In this document: positions 53,639 through 63,068 of the stretch, one piece after another
Position numbering within the stretch: the first letter of the stretch is position 1
Layout of the letters: each line of letters begins with the position of its first letter
NCBI RefSeq assembly: GCF_018403285.1
Contig: NZ_BOSJ01000001.1
Coordinates: 124,001-188,000, forward strand
Length of the DNA stretch: 64,000 nt
Direction: 5' to 3'
DNA from: Paenibacillus sp. J45TS6
GTDB lineage: Bacteria; Bacillota; Bacilli; Paenibacillales; Paenibacillaceae
Made by a program: the position numbers and the translations under genes
The notes under the pieces: generated by a model
The model's input: the letters and a program-made list of their open reading frames with translations, nothing else
What the model was told of the DNA's origin: nothing
The model's database searches: none

Positions 53639-55283
53639 AAAGATTAGAGAAGCGATAAAGAAAGCTCCTTCTGTCACTTATCCGGATTTTGACCTGATGT
53701 GGAATAAGATTGAACAAAACAAAGAATGGCAACAAGGTTCAAAAATGAGGTGGTTTCAACGTAATAATCTAAGCAAAGCAGCAGTGATTACCGGGATCTC
53801 TGCAGTTATGATCTCAACTCCCGTATATGCAGCCATTCATTATAATTGGACAGATGTACTTTCTCATAAGGCGGGCATTCATTCGGTATGGGAACAGGGT
53901 CTTGGACAAACGATTGACCAGTCTGTTAGTAATCATGGAATTACACTTACGGTCGATACGGCTTTTTCCGATGAAAACAGAACTGTACTCTTGTACACAC
54001 TGAATCCAGGTACATCTTATAAAGAGGAAACTTTGAGTTACGACAAAGTCGAGCTACTCAATTCAGATGGGCAGATAATCCCAGGTAATTACTATCAAAG
54101 ATGGAATGCGGAGATCGGTAAATATCAGGGTTATTTTGAAACCGATTATGTTTTGAATCATAAGAGAGAAAATCTTCGTTTTTCGATTACGAATGTAGTC
54201 CTTACAGAAAAAACAGAGGTGCCTCTCTCCTATAATCCAGCAAATCAGGAGACACAAACGTTTGAGGTCAAGAAAGATGGGATTAGCACCGTTAGGATTG
54301 AGACTTTTGAACAGTCCGAAAAAGATACCCTTTTAAATACTACTGTTCATTTTGAAGGGCTTGATCAGCGTCAGCGGGAGCGTACCTGGACTACCTTTAC
54401 TGTACTGGATACTAAAAATAATATCGTGAGAGGATCAAAAAACGTATACGGCATACCAGGTGCTAGCTCGGAGGAAACCGAATCTGAACAAATCTATACC
54501 AAAAAGCAGCTTATTGCTGATGGAACTCATTTCACTCTCTCTTATGAACGGGAGACAGGACGTACATCAGGCGAATGGGGAATGGATCTGACCTTGTCTA
54601 AATCCGAATTAGAAAACAGTACAATCAGAGAAAAGTTAGACCTGCCTGTACCTGAAATGCTGGAAGGCAGCAAAATTACGGAGATGATCGTAACTCCATC
54701 CGAAGTTCGTTTAATCATCACCAATCAAGAAAAATATGCTCATTTACCATTTATCGATTACGAGCTTGAAATCGGTGGAAAACAATTAAGTGGCGGTATC
54801 AATTATCATACAAATCCATCCAAAAAAACGGAGCTTCGTTTTGAAATGATGCATATGGATCTTACCTCTCTTCACGAACAGCCTATCTCTCTTACGGCTA
54901 AGAAACGTGTAGACGAGTATAAAGGAAGTGAAAAGACGTCTATCCGACTTTCCAATATCTCAACCAAACCACAGCATCTTCAAACGAAATACGGCGGATA
55001 TACGGTAGATTGGACTTATTATCTAAAAGATGAGCAGCTATATGTAGAGTCCAGCAGCCAGGATCCTACTTTTGGAGGAATCAATCAAACCTATTATTAT
55101 GACGGTAAAGAAAAGATTTATGGAAAACCGGTCATTGTGAACTTTAGAGGTGAAGGAAACAATAAAAGTATGGATGTTTATGAAAATTTCGCGCCGGATC
55201 AATTAGATATCTTTGTTTACATGTATACTGTAGATCATTTGAATGAAAAAATAACGATACCGATCAATTTGAAAGATCAATAA
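53619..55283 (+). CDS. DUF4179 membrane protein, likely anti-sigma factor
   Basis: A 554-aa protein with a cytoplasmic N-terminus (about residues 1-45), one transmembrane helix (about 50-68, KAAVITGISAVMISTPVYAA) and a large extracytoplasmic domain with DUF4179-type features (VSNHGITLTVDTAFSDENRTVLLYTL). The topology and overlap with the ECF sigma gene fit an anti-sigma factor that senses a cell-surface signal. The TTG start is 7 nt after AAGGGAGAG. Followed by a terminator. Confidence 0.85.
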   Translation: MKPMEDEKIREAIKKAPSVTYPDFDLMWNKIEQNKEWQQGSKMRWFQRNNLSKAAVITGISAVMISTPVYAAIHYNWTDVLSHKAGIHSVWEQGLGQTIDQSVSNHGITLTVDTAFSDENRTVLLYTLNPGTSYKEETLSYDKVELLNSDGQIIPGNYYQRWNAEIGKYQGYFETDYVLNHKRENLRFSITNVVLTEKTEVPLSYNPANQETQTFEVKKDGISTVRIETFEQSEKDTLLNTTVHFEGLDQRQRERTWTTFTVLDTKNNIVRGSKNVYGIPGASSEETESEQIYTKKQLIADGTHFTLSYERETGRTSGEWGMDLTLSKSELENSTIREKLDLPVPEMLEGSKITEMIVTPSEVRLIITNQEKYAHLPFIDYELEIGGKQLSGGINYHTNPSKKTELRFEMMHMDLTSLHEQPISLTAKKRVDEYKGSEKTSIRLSNISTKPQHLQTKYGGYTVDWTYYLKDEQLYVESSSQDPTFGGINQTYYYDGKEKIYGKPVIVNFRGEGNNKSMDVYENFAPDQLDIFVYMYTVDHLNEKITIPINLKDQ

Positions 55284-55291
55284 CTTACTAA

Positions 55292-55322
55292 AGATATCAG
55301 GGTGTCCCTGGTATCTTTTTTG
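55292..55322 (+). terminator. Intrinsic terminator after the DUF4179 gene
   Basis: AAGATATCAGGG-TGT-CCCTGGTATCTTTTTT. Confidence 0.88.
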
Positions 55323-55522
55323 TTATACTCTTTTTAATGGTCAGTTTAAAACCCTCTCAAAGGCAGGCTTCAACGCGGGTAAGTATGGGGTAATATCAAG
55401 TATCAAGTCACTTGTCTTGTTTCATAAAATAAGGAATAGAAGGTACAGTATACGAGGACAATAATTCATTTGAGAATGGACTCTAGATCACATCTTTGTT
55501 ATTTACATGGAGGCAATGAAAA

Positions 55523-56521
55523 ATGAAAGAACATCAGCATACACAAGACCATAAAAATAATCATTCCCATCGTCATGAAGACCACCACCACCACCACCAT
55601 AACCATGACCACGGACATTCTCATGGCGGCGGTGGAGGTCACACTCACATCCATACAAACAATAAAAAGGCGCTCTTCCTTTCCTTTTTACTGATTACGG
55701 CATTTATGATTGTCGAAGTCATCGGCGGTCTGTATACGGGCAGTTTGGCTCTTCTTGCAGACGCAGGACATATGCTTAGCGATGCGATCGCAATGGGACT
55801 TGCCTTATTTGCCTTTAAGATTGGAGAAAAAGCCGCCAGCTCATCCAAAACATATGGCTATAAACGCTTTGAGATCTTGGCCGCTTTTCTGAATGGCTTA
55901 ACCTTGCTGATCATTTCCATTACGATTGTATGGGAAGCAGTTCAGCGATTCTCTGCTCCGCCGGAAATAGCCAGCAGCGGTATGTTAGCTGTAGCAGTCA
56001 TCGGTCTTATTATTAATATTGTTGTAGCCTTTATCCTGATGTCGGGCGGCGATGTGAAAGGAAATTTGAATTTACGAGGTGCTTTCCTGCATGTCATAGG
56101 CGATCTGCTTGGCTCGATTGGAGCCATTATAGCCGGTCTGCTCATAATATGTTTTGGATGGTCTATTGCTGATCCAATCGCGAGCTTAATCGTTGCCGTG
56201 CTGATCCTAATCAGCGGGTACCGAATTACTAAAGATGCTGTTCATGTTCTAATGGAAGGAAAACCTGATTTTATTGACCTTGATGATGTTCGTGAAGAGC
56301 TTTTGAAAATTCCTTCGGTTATCAGCCTTCATGACCTTCATAGCTGGTCTATTACATCTGACTTTCCGGCCCTTACCGTTCATTTAGTAGTCTCTGGAGA
56401 GGCGAACCGAGATGAACTGCTGATCGAAGCAAAATCATTGCTAGAACAAAAGTTTCATATCTCCCACTCCACGATTCAAATGGAAAGTGAAATACCTCCC
56501 CTAGAAGAGCCTTGTAATTAA
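55523..56521 (+). CDS. czcD: Cation diffusion facilitator zinc exporter
   Basis: A CDF transporter of 332 aa that exports zinc and related divalent metals by proton exchange. It has six transmembrane helices and the metal-site pairs LLADAGHMLSDAIAM (helix 2) and HVIGDLLGSIG (helix 5), and a C-terminal cytoplasmic domain. The first ~46 residues are extremely histidine rich (19 His, including a run of six), a likely metal-buffering tail. GGAGG lies 9 nt before the ATG. Zinc specificity is inferred from the family. Confidence 0.92.
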   Translation: MKEHQHTQDHKNNHSHRHEDHHHHHHNHDHGHSHGGGGGHTHIHTNNKKALFLSFLLITAFMIVEVIGGLYTGSLALLADAGHMLSDAIAMGLALFAFKIGEKAASSSKTYGYKRFEILAAFLNGLTLLIISITIVWEAVQRFSAPPEIASSGMLAVAVIGLIINIVVAFILMSGGDVKGNLNLRGAFLHVIGDLLGSIGAIIAGLLIICFGWSIADPIASLIVAVLILISGYRITKDAVHVLMEGKPDFIDLDDVREELLKIPSVISLHDLHSWSITSDFPALTVHLVVSGEANRDELLIEAKSLLEQKFHISHSTIQMESEIPPLEEPCN

Positions 56522-56526
56522 AAACG

Positions 56527-56569
56527 AAAAAAGAAGCAGATATCCTTTTACGGACTTCTGCTTCTTTTT
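56527..56569. terminator. Bidirectional terminator between czcD and pdp
   Basis: AAAAAGAAGCAG / CTGCTTCTTTTT stem with A run on one side and T run on the other, so it can end both converging transcripts. Confidence 0.8.
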
Positions 56570-56604
56570 GATGTCTGATAGCGATCTATACGGCCTTATC
56601 GAAG

Positions 56605-57939
56605 CTATACGAATCGCTCTACGCCATGTTTTGTAACAAGTGCATATATTAAGGGTTGTTTAGGTACGGCAGCATCTGTAATGCTGTAAGCCTGTTTCAG
56701 CTTATTCTCCGCCTCCTGCACCTTTGATTCACTTGCTTCATTGATGTGCATAACGGCAAGAGTATCCCCTGCTTTTACTTCATCGCTGACTTTTTTCATA
56801 AGGGTAACGCCGACTCCGTAATCAATAACAGATTCCTTTGTCTCGCGCCCTGCACCAAGCAGCATGGCAGCAATACCGATCGCTTCTGCTTCGATACTCG
56901 CCACATAACCGCTTGTATCTGCTTTCACCTCGAGTGTACGGCTCGCTCCAGGAAGTTTGCTTAGATCATCTATTTGTCCTACATCTCCATGCTGGGCAGC
57001 AACCATTTGTTTCAGTTTATCAAAAGCCGCTCCGCTTTTCAGCAGTTCTTCAAGCACAACACGTGCTTCTTCTACGGTCTTTGCTTTTCCGCCCAGTACC
57101 AACATATGCGATGCCAAAATAAGACTGACTTCCTGAAGATCTTCCGGTCCGTTTCCTTGCAAGGTTTCAACTGCTTCCTTGATCTCCAGCGCATTACCAA
57201 TGCCAAAACCAAGCGGCTGATCCATATCACTGATTACAGCAACGGTATCGCGACCAACATGAGTTCCGATATCAACCATGGCTTCAGCGAGACGAATTGA
57301 ATCATCCAGTGTTTTCATAAAAGCTCCGCTGCCTGTCTTCACGTCCAGTACAATCGCATCAGCGCCTGCGGCAATCTTCTTGCTCATGACTGAACTTGCA
57401 ATCAGTGGAATGGAGTTAACCGTCGAGGTGACATCCCGGAGAGCGTATAACTTTTTGTCTGCAGGGGCCATATTTCCACTCTGACCAATAACCGCTGCTC
57501 CCACTTCATTCACTTGACTCAGAAACTCATCCCTGGTGAGCTCAATGGTAAAGCCTGAGATCGATTCTAACTTGTCTAGGGTACCACCGGTATGACCTAA
57601 TCCTCGGCCTGACATCTTAGCTACAGGAACACCTGCCGCGGCAACAAGCGGAGCAAGTACAATCGTTGTTTTGTCTCCTACTCCCCCCGTAGAATGTTTG
57701 TCTACTTTGATGCCCTGAATCGGGGATAGATCCACTTGATCTCCTGACTTCGCCATTTCCATCGTAAGATGACCTGTCTCCTGTGCCGTCATACCCTGGA
57801 AATAAACCGCCATAGCCCAAGCCGACATCTGATAATCCGGTATCTCACCGCGGCTGTAACCCTGGATTAGAAACGTAATTTCTTCTGCTGACAACTCATG
57901 CCCATCGCGCTTCTTCTGTATTATATCCACAGCTCTCAT
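56605..57939 (-). CDS. pdp: Pyrimidine-nucleoside phosphorylase
   Basis: Pdp cleaves thymidine, uridine and deoxyuridine with phosphate. The signature [18 protein letters not shown] (about residue 110) and [20 protein letters not shown] (about residue 76) are present. The ATG at 57939 (444 aa) matches family N-termini ([13 protein letters not shown]); a GTG four codons earlier overlaps the AAGGTG site. Last gene of the nucleoside-salvage group drm-pnp-pnp-pdp. Confidence 0.96.
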   Translation of the reverse strand: MRAVDIIQKKRDGHELSAEEITFLIQGYSRGEIPDYQMSAWAMAVYFQGMTAQETGHLTMEMAKSGDQVDLSPIQGIKVDKHSTGGVGDKTTIVLAPLVAAAGVPVAKMSGRGLGHTGGTLDKLESISGFTIELTRDEFLSQVNEVGAAVIGQSGNMAPADKKLYALRDVTSTVNSIPLIASSVMSKKIAAGADAIVLDVKTGSGAFMKTLDDSIRLAEAMVDIGTHVGRDTVAVISDMDQPLGFGIGNALEIKEAVETLQGNGPEDLQEVSLILASHMLVLGGKAKTVEEARVVLEELLKSGAAFDKLKQMVAAQHGDVGQIDDLSKLPGASRTLEVKADTSGYVASIEAEAIGIAAMLLGAGRETKESVIDYGVGVTLMKKVSDEVKAGDTLAVMHINEASESKVQEAENKLKQAYSITDAAVPKQPLIYALVTKHGVERFV

Positions 57940-57989
57940 ATGCTTGACCACACCTTATTACCGTATTTAAAAAGTCAGTAAATCTTTGG

Positions 57990-58856
57990 TTACACTTCAC
58001 GAACGAAAGCACGTACAAGACCGATAAATTTCGGTTTGGTACGATTTGCGACAGCAACTACTTGTTCATGAGTCAGAGGTTCTAGTTCTTCTCCAATTGC
58101 CATATCCGTAATACAAGAAATGCCCAGTACACGTAAACCCGCATGTCTTGCCGCAATCACTTCACCTACGGTAGACATCCCAATTGCATCTCCCCCAAGA
58201 AGAGCAAACATGGTTGATTCTTTCGGTGTTGAATACGTTGGGCCGCTGATACCGCAGTATACCCCTTCCTGCAATTCCAAATGCGTACCGTCCTCACCTT
58301 TAATTTCTTTCGAAAGTTTTTTGGCAAGAGCACGATATTCTGGATCATAGGCAGCAGACATATCAGGGAATCGAACGCCAAGTTTCGAATCATTTGGACC
58401 AATCAGGGGATTCGCTCCCGTCATATTGAGGTGATCTGTAATTAACATGAGATCTCCTGCTTTAAATCCCCGATTCATACCGCCTGCTGCATTCGTTAGC
58501 ATCAGCGTTTCTACACCGATCTGTGCCATCACATAAACAGGAAGAACAACAGTACGCATATCATAACCTTCATAGTAATGAAAACGTCCTTGCATAATCA
58601 CTACATCTTTACCTTCAAGCTGTCCAATAACAAACCGGCCCGCATGTCCTGCAACGGTCGATTCAGGAAAATGAGGAACTTCGTTATACGGAATATAGAC
58701 TGCATCTTCAATCTGGTCACCCAAGTCACCGAGTCCGGAACCTAAAACCAGGCCAATCTTAGGAGCATACTTGCCTAATTTTTGTTTGATATAAGCTGCA
58801 GCTTCTTCAATGCGAGCACCGTAATCTTTTGTCAGATTACCTGTAGTTTGAGACAT
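57990..58856 (-). CDS. Purine-nucleoside phosphorylase (first paralogue)
   Basis: A trimeric-type (PNP/MTAP family) phosphorylase that cleaves inosine and guanosine. Landmarks: VLGSGLGDLGDQIED, VPHFPESTVAGHAGR, MLTNAAGGMN, GVRFPDMSAAY and ISCITDMAIGEE. The ATG at 58856 (288 aa) lies 10 nt after AAAGGGG. It is a tandem paralogue of the next gene; it has a longer N-terminus. 50 bp separate it from pdp. Confidence 0.94.
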   Translation of the reverse strand: MSQTTGNLTKDYGARIEEAAAYIKQKLGKYAPKIGLVLGSGLGDLGDQIEDAVYIPYNEVPHFPESTVAGHAGRFVIGQLEGKDVVIMQGRFHYYEGYDMRTVVLPVYVMAQIGVETLMLTNAAGGMNRGFKAGDLMLITDHLNMTGANPLIGPNDSKLGVRFPDMSAAYDPEYRALAKKLSKEIKGEDGTHLELQEGVYCGISGPTYSTPKESTMFALLGGDAIGMSTVGEVIAARHAGLRVLGISCITDMAIGEELEPLTHEQVVAVANRTKPKFIGLVRAFVREV

Positions 58857-58908
58857 GTTTGTCATTCCCCTTTAGTTAAAAATTATGTTGCTATGATCCG
58901 TACCATAT

Positions 58909-59733
58909 CTACATTTGTGGAATAAGCGACATGACCAGGTTCAAAAATTTTTCTTTTACCATTTCGGCTGTTTCCATGACTTCCTCATGAGATAACGGCT
59001 GCTCAAGAATACCTGCAGCCATATTTGTAATGCAAGAGATACCGAGCACTTCAATTCCTGCATGACGAGCTACAATGACTTCAGCTACCGTAGACATTCC
59101 TACTGCATCCGCGCCTAGTGTCCGTAACATAACGATTTCAGCCGGTGTCTCATAGTTAGGACCAAGAAGACCTGCATATACACCTTCCTTCATCGCAAAA
59201 CCTTGTTTCTCCGCCGTTTCTTTCGCAAGCTTACGGAGTCTAAGGCTATACGCTTCAGACATATCAGGGAAACGCACTCCAAAATCATCATGATTGGGTC
59301 CGATCAGCGGATTACGGCCTGTCATATTGAGATGATCTGATATAATCATCAGATCTCCAGGCGTATAAGACGTGTTAACGCCTCCTGCTGCGTTTGTTAC
59401 AAGCATCTTTTGAACACCGATCGCTTTCATCACTCGAACCGGAAAGGCGGTTACTTCAGGACCATAACCTTCATACATATGGAAACGGCCTTTCATCATC
59501 ACTACAGGACGCCCCTGAATGGTTCCAATCAATAATTCCCCAACATGACCTTCTACAGTGGAAACCGGAAAATGAGGAATATCTTCATAAGGAATTGCGA
59601 TGGCATCTTCAATCAGTTCAGCCAGAATGCCGAGTCCTGAGCCAAGAATAAGCCCGATTTCAGGAATAATGTTCGTTTTTGATTGGATATAAGTTGCTGC
59701 TTCCCCTACGCTGCTTCGCGCTAGCTGTGTCAT
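58909..59733 (-). CDS. Purine-nucleoside phosphorylase (second paralogue)
   Basis: The same family as the preceding gene, 274 aa, with LILGSGLGILAELIED, IPHFPVSTVEGHVGE, LVTNAAGGVN, GVRFPDMSEAY and ISCITNMAAGILE. The last motif has Asn-Met-Ala where most have Asp-Met-Ala, hinting at different base preference in the two copies. About half of positions agree by eye. Upstream is drm with an 18-bp gap. Confidence 0.94.
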   Translation of the reverse strand: MTQLARSSVGEAATYIQSKTNIIPEIGLILGSGLGILAELIEDAIAIPYEDIPHFPVSTVEGHVGELLIGTIQGRPVVMMKGRFHMYEGYGPEVTAFPVRVMKAIGVQKMLVTNAAGGVNTSYTPGDLMIISDHLNMTGRNPLIGPNHDDFGVRFPDMSEAYSLRLRKLAKETAEKQGFAMKEGVYAGLLGPNYETPAEIVMLRTLGADAVGMSTVAEVIVARHAGIEVLGISCITNMAAGILEQPLSHEEVMETAEMVKEKFLNLVMSLIPQM

Positions 59734-59750
59734 AAACTTGGTTGTCCCCC

Positions 59751-60944
59751 TTAAATAAGTTCCCTTAAAAAACTCTCCCCATGCAGTGGAGCTGTCGTAC
59801 CGAAATTATCAGCAATCGTCGCACCCAGATCGGAATACGTATCTCTTACGCCAATGCTTTTTCCTGGTGTTTGTAAAGATGGACTATAGATCAGCACCGG
59901 TACATACTCTCTCGTATGATCCGTTCCTGCATGTACAGGATCATTACCATGGTCAGCAGAGATAATCAGCAGATCATCAGGACCGATGCGCTCCATAATC
60001 TCTGGCAAAGCTTTATCAAATACTTCAAGAGCACCTGCATAGCCTTCCGGGTCTCTACGGTGACCGTACAAGGAATCAAAGTCTACTAAATTCGTAAACA
60101 AAAGTCCATTAAAATCCTTGCCTAATTGCTCAATAGTTAGTTCAATACCATGTTCATTGCTCTTAGACGGATAAGAAGCGGTTACCCCTTCTCCATCGAA
60201 AATGTCATTAATCTTTCCTACTGCGATCACATCATAGCCAGAAGTTTGCAGAGAGTTCATTACCGTTGGCTCTGGCGGTTTTACTGCGTAATCGTGCCGG
60301 TTAGGCGTTCTTTTGAAAGAACCTGGTTGTCCCACATAAGGACGAGCAATCACACGCCCTACAGAGTGCTCAGGAGCAAGCGTAAGTTTACGAGCAATCC
60401 GGCAAGCTTTGAATAACTCCTCTACCGGAATAATGTCTTCATGCGCAGCAATTTGGAATACACTGTCTGCGGATGTGTATACAATCCAAGCGCCTGTCTT
60501 CATTTGCTCTTCACCGTACTCCTCAAGTACTTCCGTACCGGAAGCCGGTTTATTACAAAGAACCTTACGGCCTGTCTGTTTTTCGAATTCAGTAATCAGA
60601 TCTTGCGGGAAGCCGGCAGGATATGTATTAAACGGAGTTTCAATTTTGAGCCCCATTAGTTCCCAGTGTCCCGTCATTGTATCTTTACCTGCAGATACTT
60701 CTTTCATCTTTCCATAGTACCCTGCAGGTGCTTCAGCAGGAGACAAAGGCGGAATAGAAGCAATATTTCCAAGCCCTAATTTTTGCATGTTGGGAAGCTT
60801 TGTACCCGGAACTCGTTCCAAAATATGACCTAGTGTATGAGCACCTGCATCACCAAACTTAGGCGCATCTGGTTGTTCTCCAATTCCTACACTATCCAGC
60901 ACAATAAAACAAATCCGTTTAAACCGTGATTCTCTGCTTGTCAT
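59751..60944 (-). CDS. drm: Phosphopentomutase
   Basis: Drm (DeoB) interconverts ribose 1-phosphate and ribose 5-phosphate, linking nucleoside salvage to the pentose phosphate pathway. The 397-aa alkaline-phosphatase-fold protein has the nucleophile region [10 protein letters not shown], and metal motifs [11 protein letters not shown] near the start and [11 protein letters not shown] near residue 315. GGAAGGGG precedes the ATG by 9 nt. First gene of the salvage set after xerD. Confidence 0.97.
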   Translation of the reverse strand: MTSRESRFKRICFIVLDSVGIGEQPDAPKFGDAGAHTLGHILERVPGTKLPNMQKLGLGNIASIPPLSPAEAPAGYYGKMKEVSAGKDTMTGHWELMGLKIETPFNTYPAGFPQDLITEFEKQTGRKVLCNKPASGTEVLEEYGEEQMKTGAWIVYTSADSVFQIAAHEDIIPVEELFKACRIARKLTLAPEHSVGRVIARPYVGQPGSFKRTPNRHDYAVKPPEPTVMNSLQTSGYDVIAVGKINDIFDGEGVTASYPSKSNEHGIELTIEQLGKDFNGLLFTNLVDFDSLYGHRRDPEGYAGALEVFDKALPEIMERIGPDDLLIISADHGNDPVHAGTDHTREYVPVLIYSPSLQTPGKSIGVRDTYSDLGATIADNFGTTAPLHGESFLRELI

Positions 60945-61019
60945 GATGTATTGCCCCTTCCATGGTTCGAAAATTTATCTGAATATACATATAGTGCTGG
61001 AAATAGTGCTGAAAATCCA

Positions 61020-61925
61020 TCAGGCACGGGGATGATAATGATCATACACATCTTTCATGTTGCGTTTGACCACTTGATTGTAAATCTGAGTAGTCGAGAT
61101 ATCAGCATGTCCCATCATTTCCTGCACTGATCTTAAATCAGCACCATTCTCCAGCAAATGTGCAGCAAAAGAATGTCTAAGCGTATGCGGTGTAATTCCT
61201 TCGCCAGCGAGACCCGCTTCTTCTGCGTACTTTTTTATCATTTTCCATATGCCTTGCCGTGTTAACCGGCTACCATTCGTATTTACAAACAAAGCTTGTT
61301 CCTCAGTATGTTCCCTTAGTAGTTTGCTGCGAGCAGACTCCAGATATTCAGTCGTTGCCCTGGCCGCAATCCCTGTCACAGGTATTACCCTTTCTTTCGC
61401 ACTGTCTCTTCCCGTCCGAACATACTTGAGCTGGGTATTTAGGTCCTCTACGTTTAGATGAACAAGCTCTGAAACTTTAATTCCCGTCGCATATAAAAGC
61501 TCTAGCATAGCTTTGTCCCTAAGCCCCGAAGGCACAGAGGGATCCGGAATGCTGAGAAGCCTGTCCACTTCAGAAATAGAAAGGATTTTGGGCGGGTTTT
61601 TCTCTGTTTTAGGTGAATCCAGATGATAGGTCGGATCTTTAGAAACCAGGCCTTTAAACATAAGATAATGAAAAAAAGAACGAAGGGAAACGACATTTCG
61701 GGCAATGGTTGAAGCCGCCTTCCCTTCTTTTTTAAGATAGGATAAATACAGTACAATATGTGTACGTGTAATCTCAGACGCTTCCACATCCGCATCCATA
61801 TGCTGTTCTCTATTCATATACCCAATAAATTGTTCAATATCACGTTTGTACGACTCAAGCGTACTGACAGAAGACCCTTTATCCTCCTGCAAATAATCCA
61901 TGTAGGGCTGCACATACTTCCTCAT
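61020..61925 (-). CDS. xerD: Tyrosine recombinase XerD
   Basis: XerD, with its partner CodV/XerC, resolves chromosome dimers at dif. The 301-aa protein has the N-terminal SAM-like core-binding domain (about 1-90) and a catalytic domain with HTLRHSF, MMGHADISTTQIY (the Tyr nucleophile) and a beta-hairpin Lys in RDSAKERV. The first catalytic Arg motif, usually ATGxRVSEL, reads ATGIKVSEL with Lys150. The start ATG follows AAGGAAAACG. Gene order drm-xerD-yqzK-fur is conserved. Confidence 0.95.
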   Translation of the reverse strand: MRKYVQPYMDYLQEDKGSSVSTLESYKRDIEQFIGYMNREQHMDADVEASEITRTHIVLYLSYLKKEGKAASTIARNVVSLRSFFHYLMFKGLVSKDPTYHLDSPKTEKNPPKILSISEVDRLLSIPDPSVPSGLRDKAMLELLYATGIKVSELVHLNVEDLNTQLKYVRTGRDSAKERVIPVTGIAARATTEYLESARSKLLREHTEEQALFVNTNGSRLTRQGIWKMIKKYAEEAGLAGEGITPHTLRHSFAAHLLENGADLRSVQEMMGHADISTTQIYNQVVKRNMKDVYDHYHPRA

Positions 61926-61979
61926 CGTTTTCCTTACAGCTCCTTACCTTTGAATTTTTAAGTTAACAAGGCCACACTT

Positions 61980-62222
61980 CTATTCACCATACCAATAAAA
62001 AAAACGAAGACGATTCATTAAGTTTGTTTTCTCGGCTGCAAGCTGAATTCCTTCTTCGGGATGAAATACTTTCAGTGCATTCCCCTCAGGAATCTTATAA
62101 TGATCCACAGGAGTGATCCAGTTTGAGAATAAATCGAACACATTATAAAACATATAAACAAGGGCAGCAAAGATGATAAATAAACGAACCATGCGAAGCC
62201 ATTTACGAAGTGAAATTACCAT
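61980..62222 (-). CDS. yqzK: DUF4227 membrane protein YqzK
   Basis: An 80-aa protein with one N-terminal transmembrane helix (about residues 13-33, LFIIFAALVYMFYNVFDLF) and an extracytoplasmic tail. Size and position between fur and xerD match B. subtilis YqzK. Function unknown. Confidence 0.88.
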   Translation of the reverse strand: MVISLRKWLRMVRLFIIFAALVYMFYNVFDLFSNWITPVDHYKIPEGNALKVFHPEEGIQLAAEKTNLMNRLRFFYWYGE

Positions 62223-62308
62223 AAGTTTCTTCCGCCTTTCCTAAAGTCATAATGTTGTCCTATATAGGGTTTGGGTAGTATTCCCCGATGACAATTTGGC
62301 TATGATTC

Positions 62309-62338
62309 AGCCTATGAAACTGTCAACCCGACTATGAC
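62309..62338 (-). promoter_or_regulatory. Candidate SigE-type promoter upstream of yqzK-xerD
   Basis: Minus strand GTCATAGT (62331-62338), 14 bp, CATAGGCT (62309-62316). It resembles a SigE promoter, though the -10 is less good. It would put yqzK and xerD partly under mother-cell control. Confidence 0.4.
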
Positions 62339-62432
62339 CACCTTTAGGCTGGCGTAAAGAGGAAGTTATCGATATTCTATATTCAATGTACTATGAAATT
62401 CATTCCTGTTATTACCTATACGTGAACATGCT

Positions 62433-62466
62433 AAAAAAGCTCCCCCGAACTTGACTCGGTGAGAGC
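62433..62466 (-). terminator. Intrinsic terminator after fur
   Basis: Minus strand AAGCTCTCACCGA / TCGGGGGAGCTT stem and six T. Confidence 0.85.
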
Positions 62467-62487
62467 TTGCTCATGCTTGTCTTTATA

Positions 62488-62949
62488 TCAGTTCTTCGGT
62501 TTCTGATCGTTCTTGTCTTTGCAACGATAACAGATTCCTTGAAAATCAAGTCTGTGATCTAGAACCGTAAAATTAAACTCACGCTCTAATCTTTCTTCAA
62601 GCGGCCCAAGCCAATCTTCTCGTATTTCGTCCATACTGCCGCATTGAACGCATATCAAATGGTGATGATGGTGCTTGCTTGTGTCACCGCGTAAATCATA
62701 ACGGGCTACTCCGTCACCAAAATTTATCTTCTCAACGACATGCAGCTCACTGAGCAGTTCCAGGGTTCGATATACGGTTGCCAGACCGATTTCGGGAGCT
62801 TTTTCCTTAACCAACATGAACACATCTTCTGCGCTCAAATGGTCTTCTTCATTCTCTAGCAAGACTCGAACTGTCGCTTCCCGTTGGGGCGTTAGTTTGT
62901 AGCCTTGAGATTGTAACTGTTGTTTTATCTTGTCGATCCGTGCTTCCAT
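62488..62949 (-). CDS. fur: Ferric uptake regulator family protein
   Basis: A metal-sensing repressor of 153 aa. The N-terminal winged helix includes YKLTPQREATVRVLLE and GLATVYRTLELL; the C-terminal metal domain has HHHHHLICVQCG and YRCK, giving two CxxC zinc ligands. The order spoIIM-fur-yqzK-xerD and the sequence match B. subtilis Fur rather than PerR or Zur, but the three cannot be separated with certainty. A SigA promoter lies 55-80 bp upstream. Confidence 0.9.
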   Translation of the reverse strand: MEARIDKIKQQLQSQGYKLTPQREATVRVLLENEEDHLSAEDVFMLVKEKAPEIGLATVYRTLELLSELHVVEKINFGDGVARYDLRGDTSKHHHHHLICVQCGSMDEIREDWLGPLEERLEREFNFTVLDHRLDFQGICYRCKDKNDQKPKN

Positions 62950-63002
62950 ATTATCCCTCCCCCTCGGAAATCACTGCATCGTGTACGTAAACCCACTTGT
63001 TT

Positions 63003-63032
63003 ATTATAGGGTCACTTACGAAATAAAGTCAA
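63003..63032 (-). promoter_or_regulatory. SigA promoter for fur
   Basis: TTGACT (63027-63032), 18 bp, TATAAT (63003-63008) on the minus strand. Confidence 0.7.
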
Positions 63033-63068
63033 CAGTATCAGGGTTTTAAGGGAGATTTGGTCCCAGGT

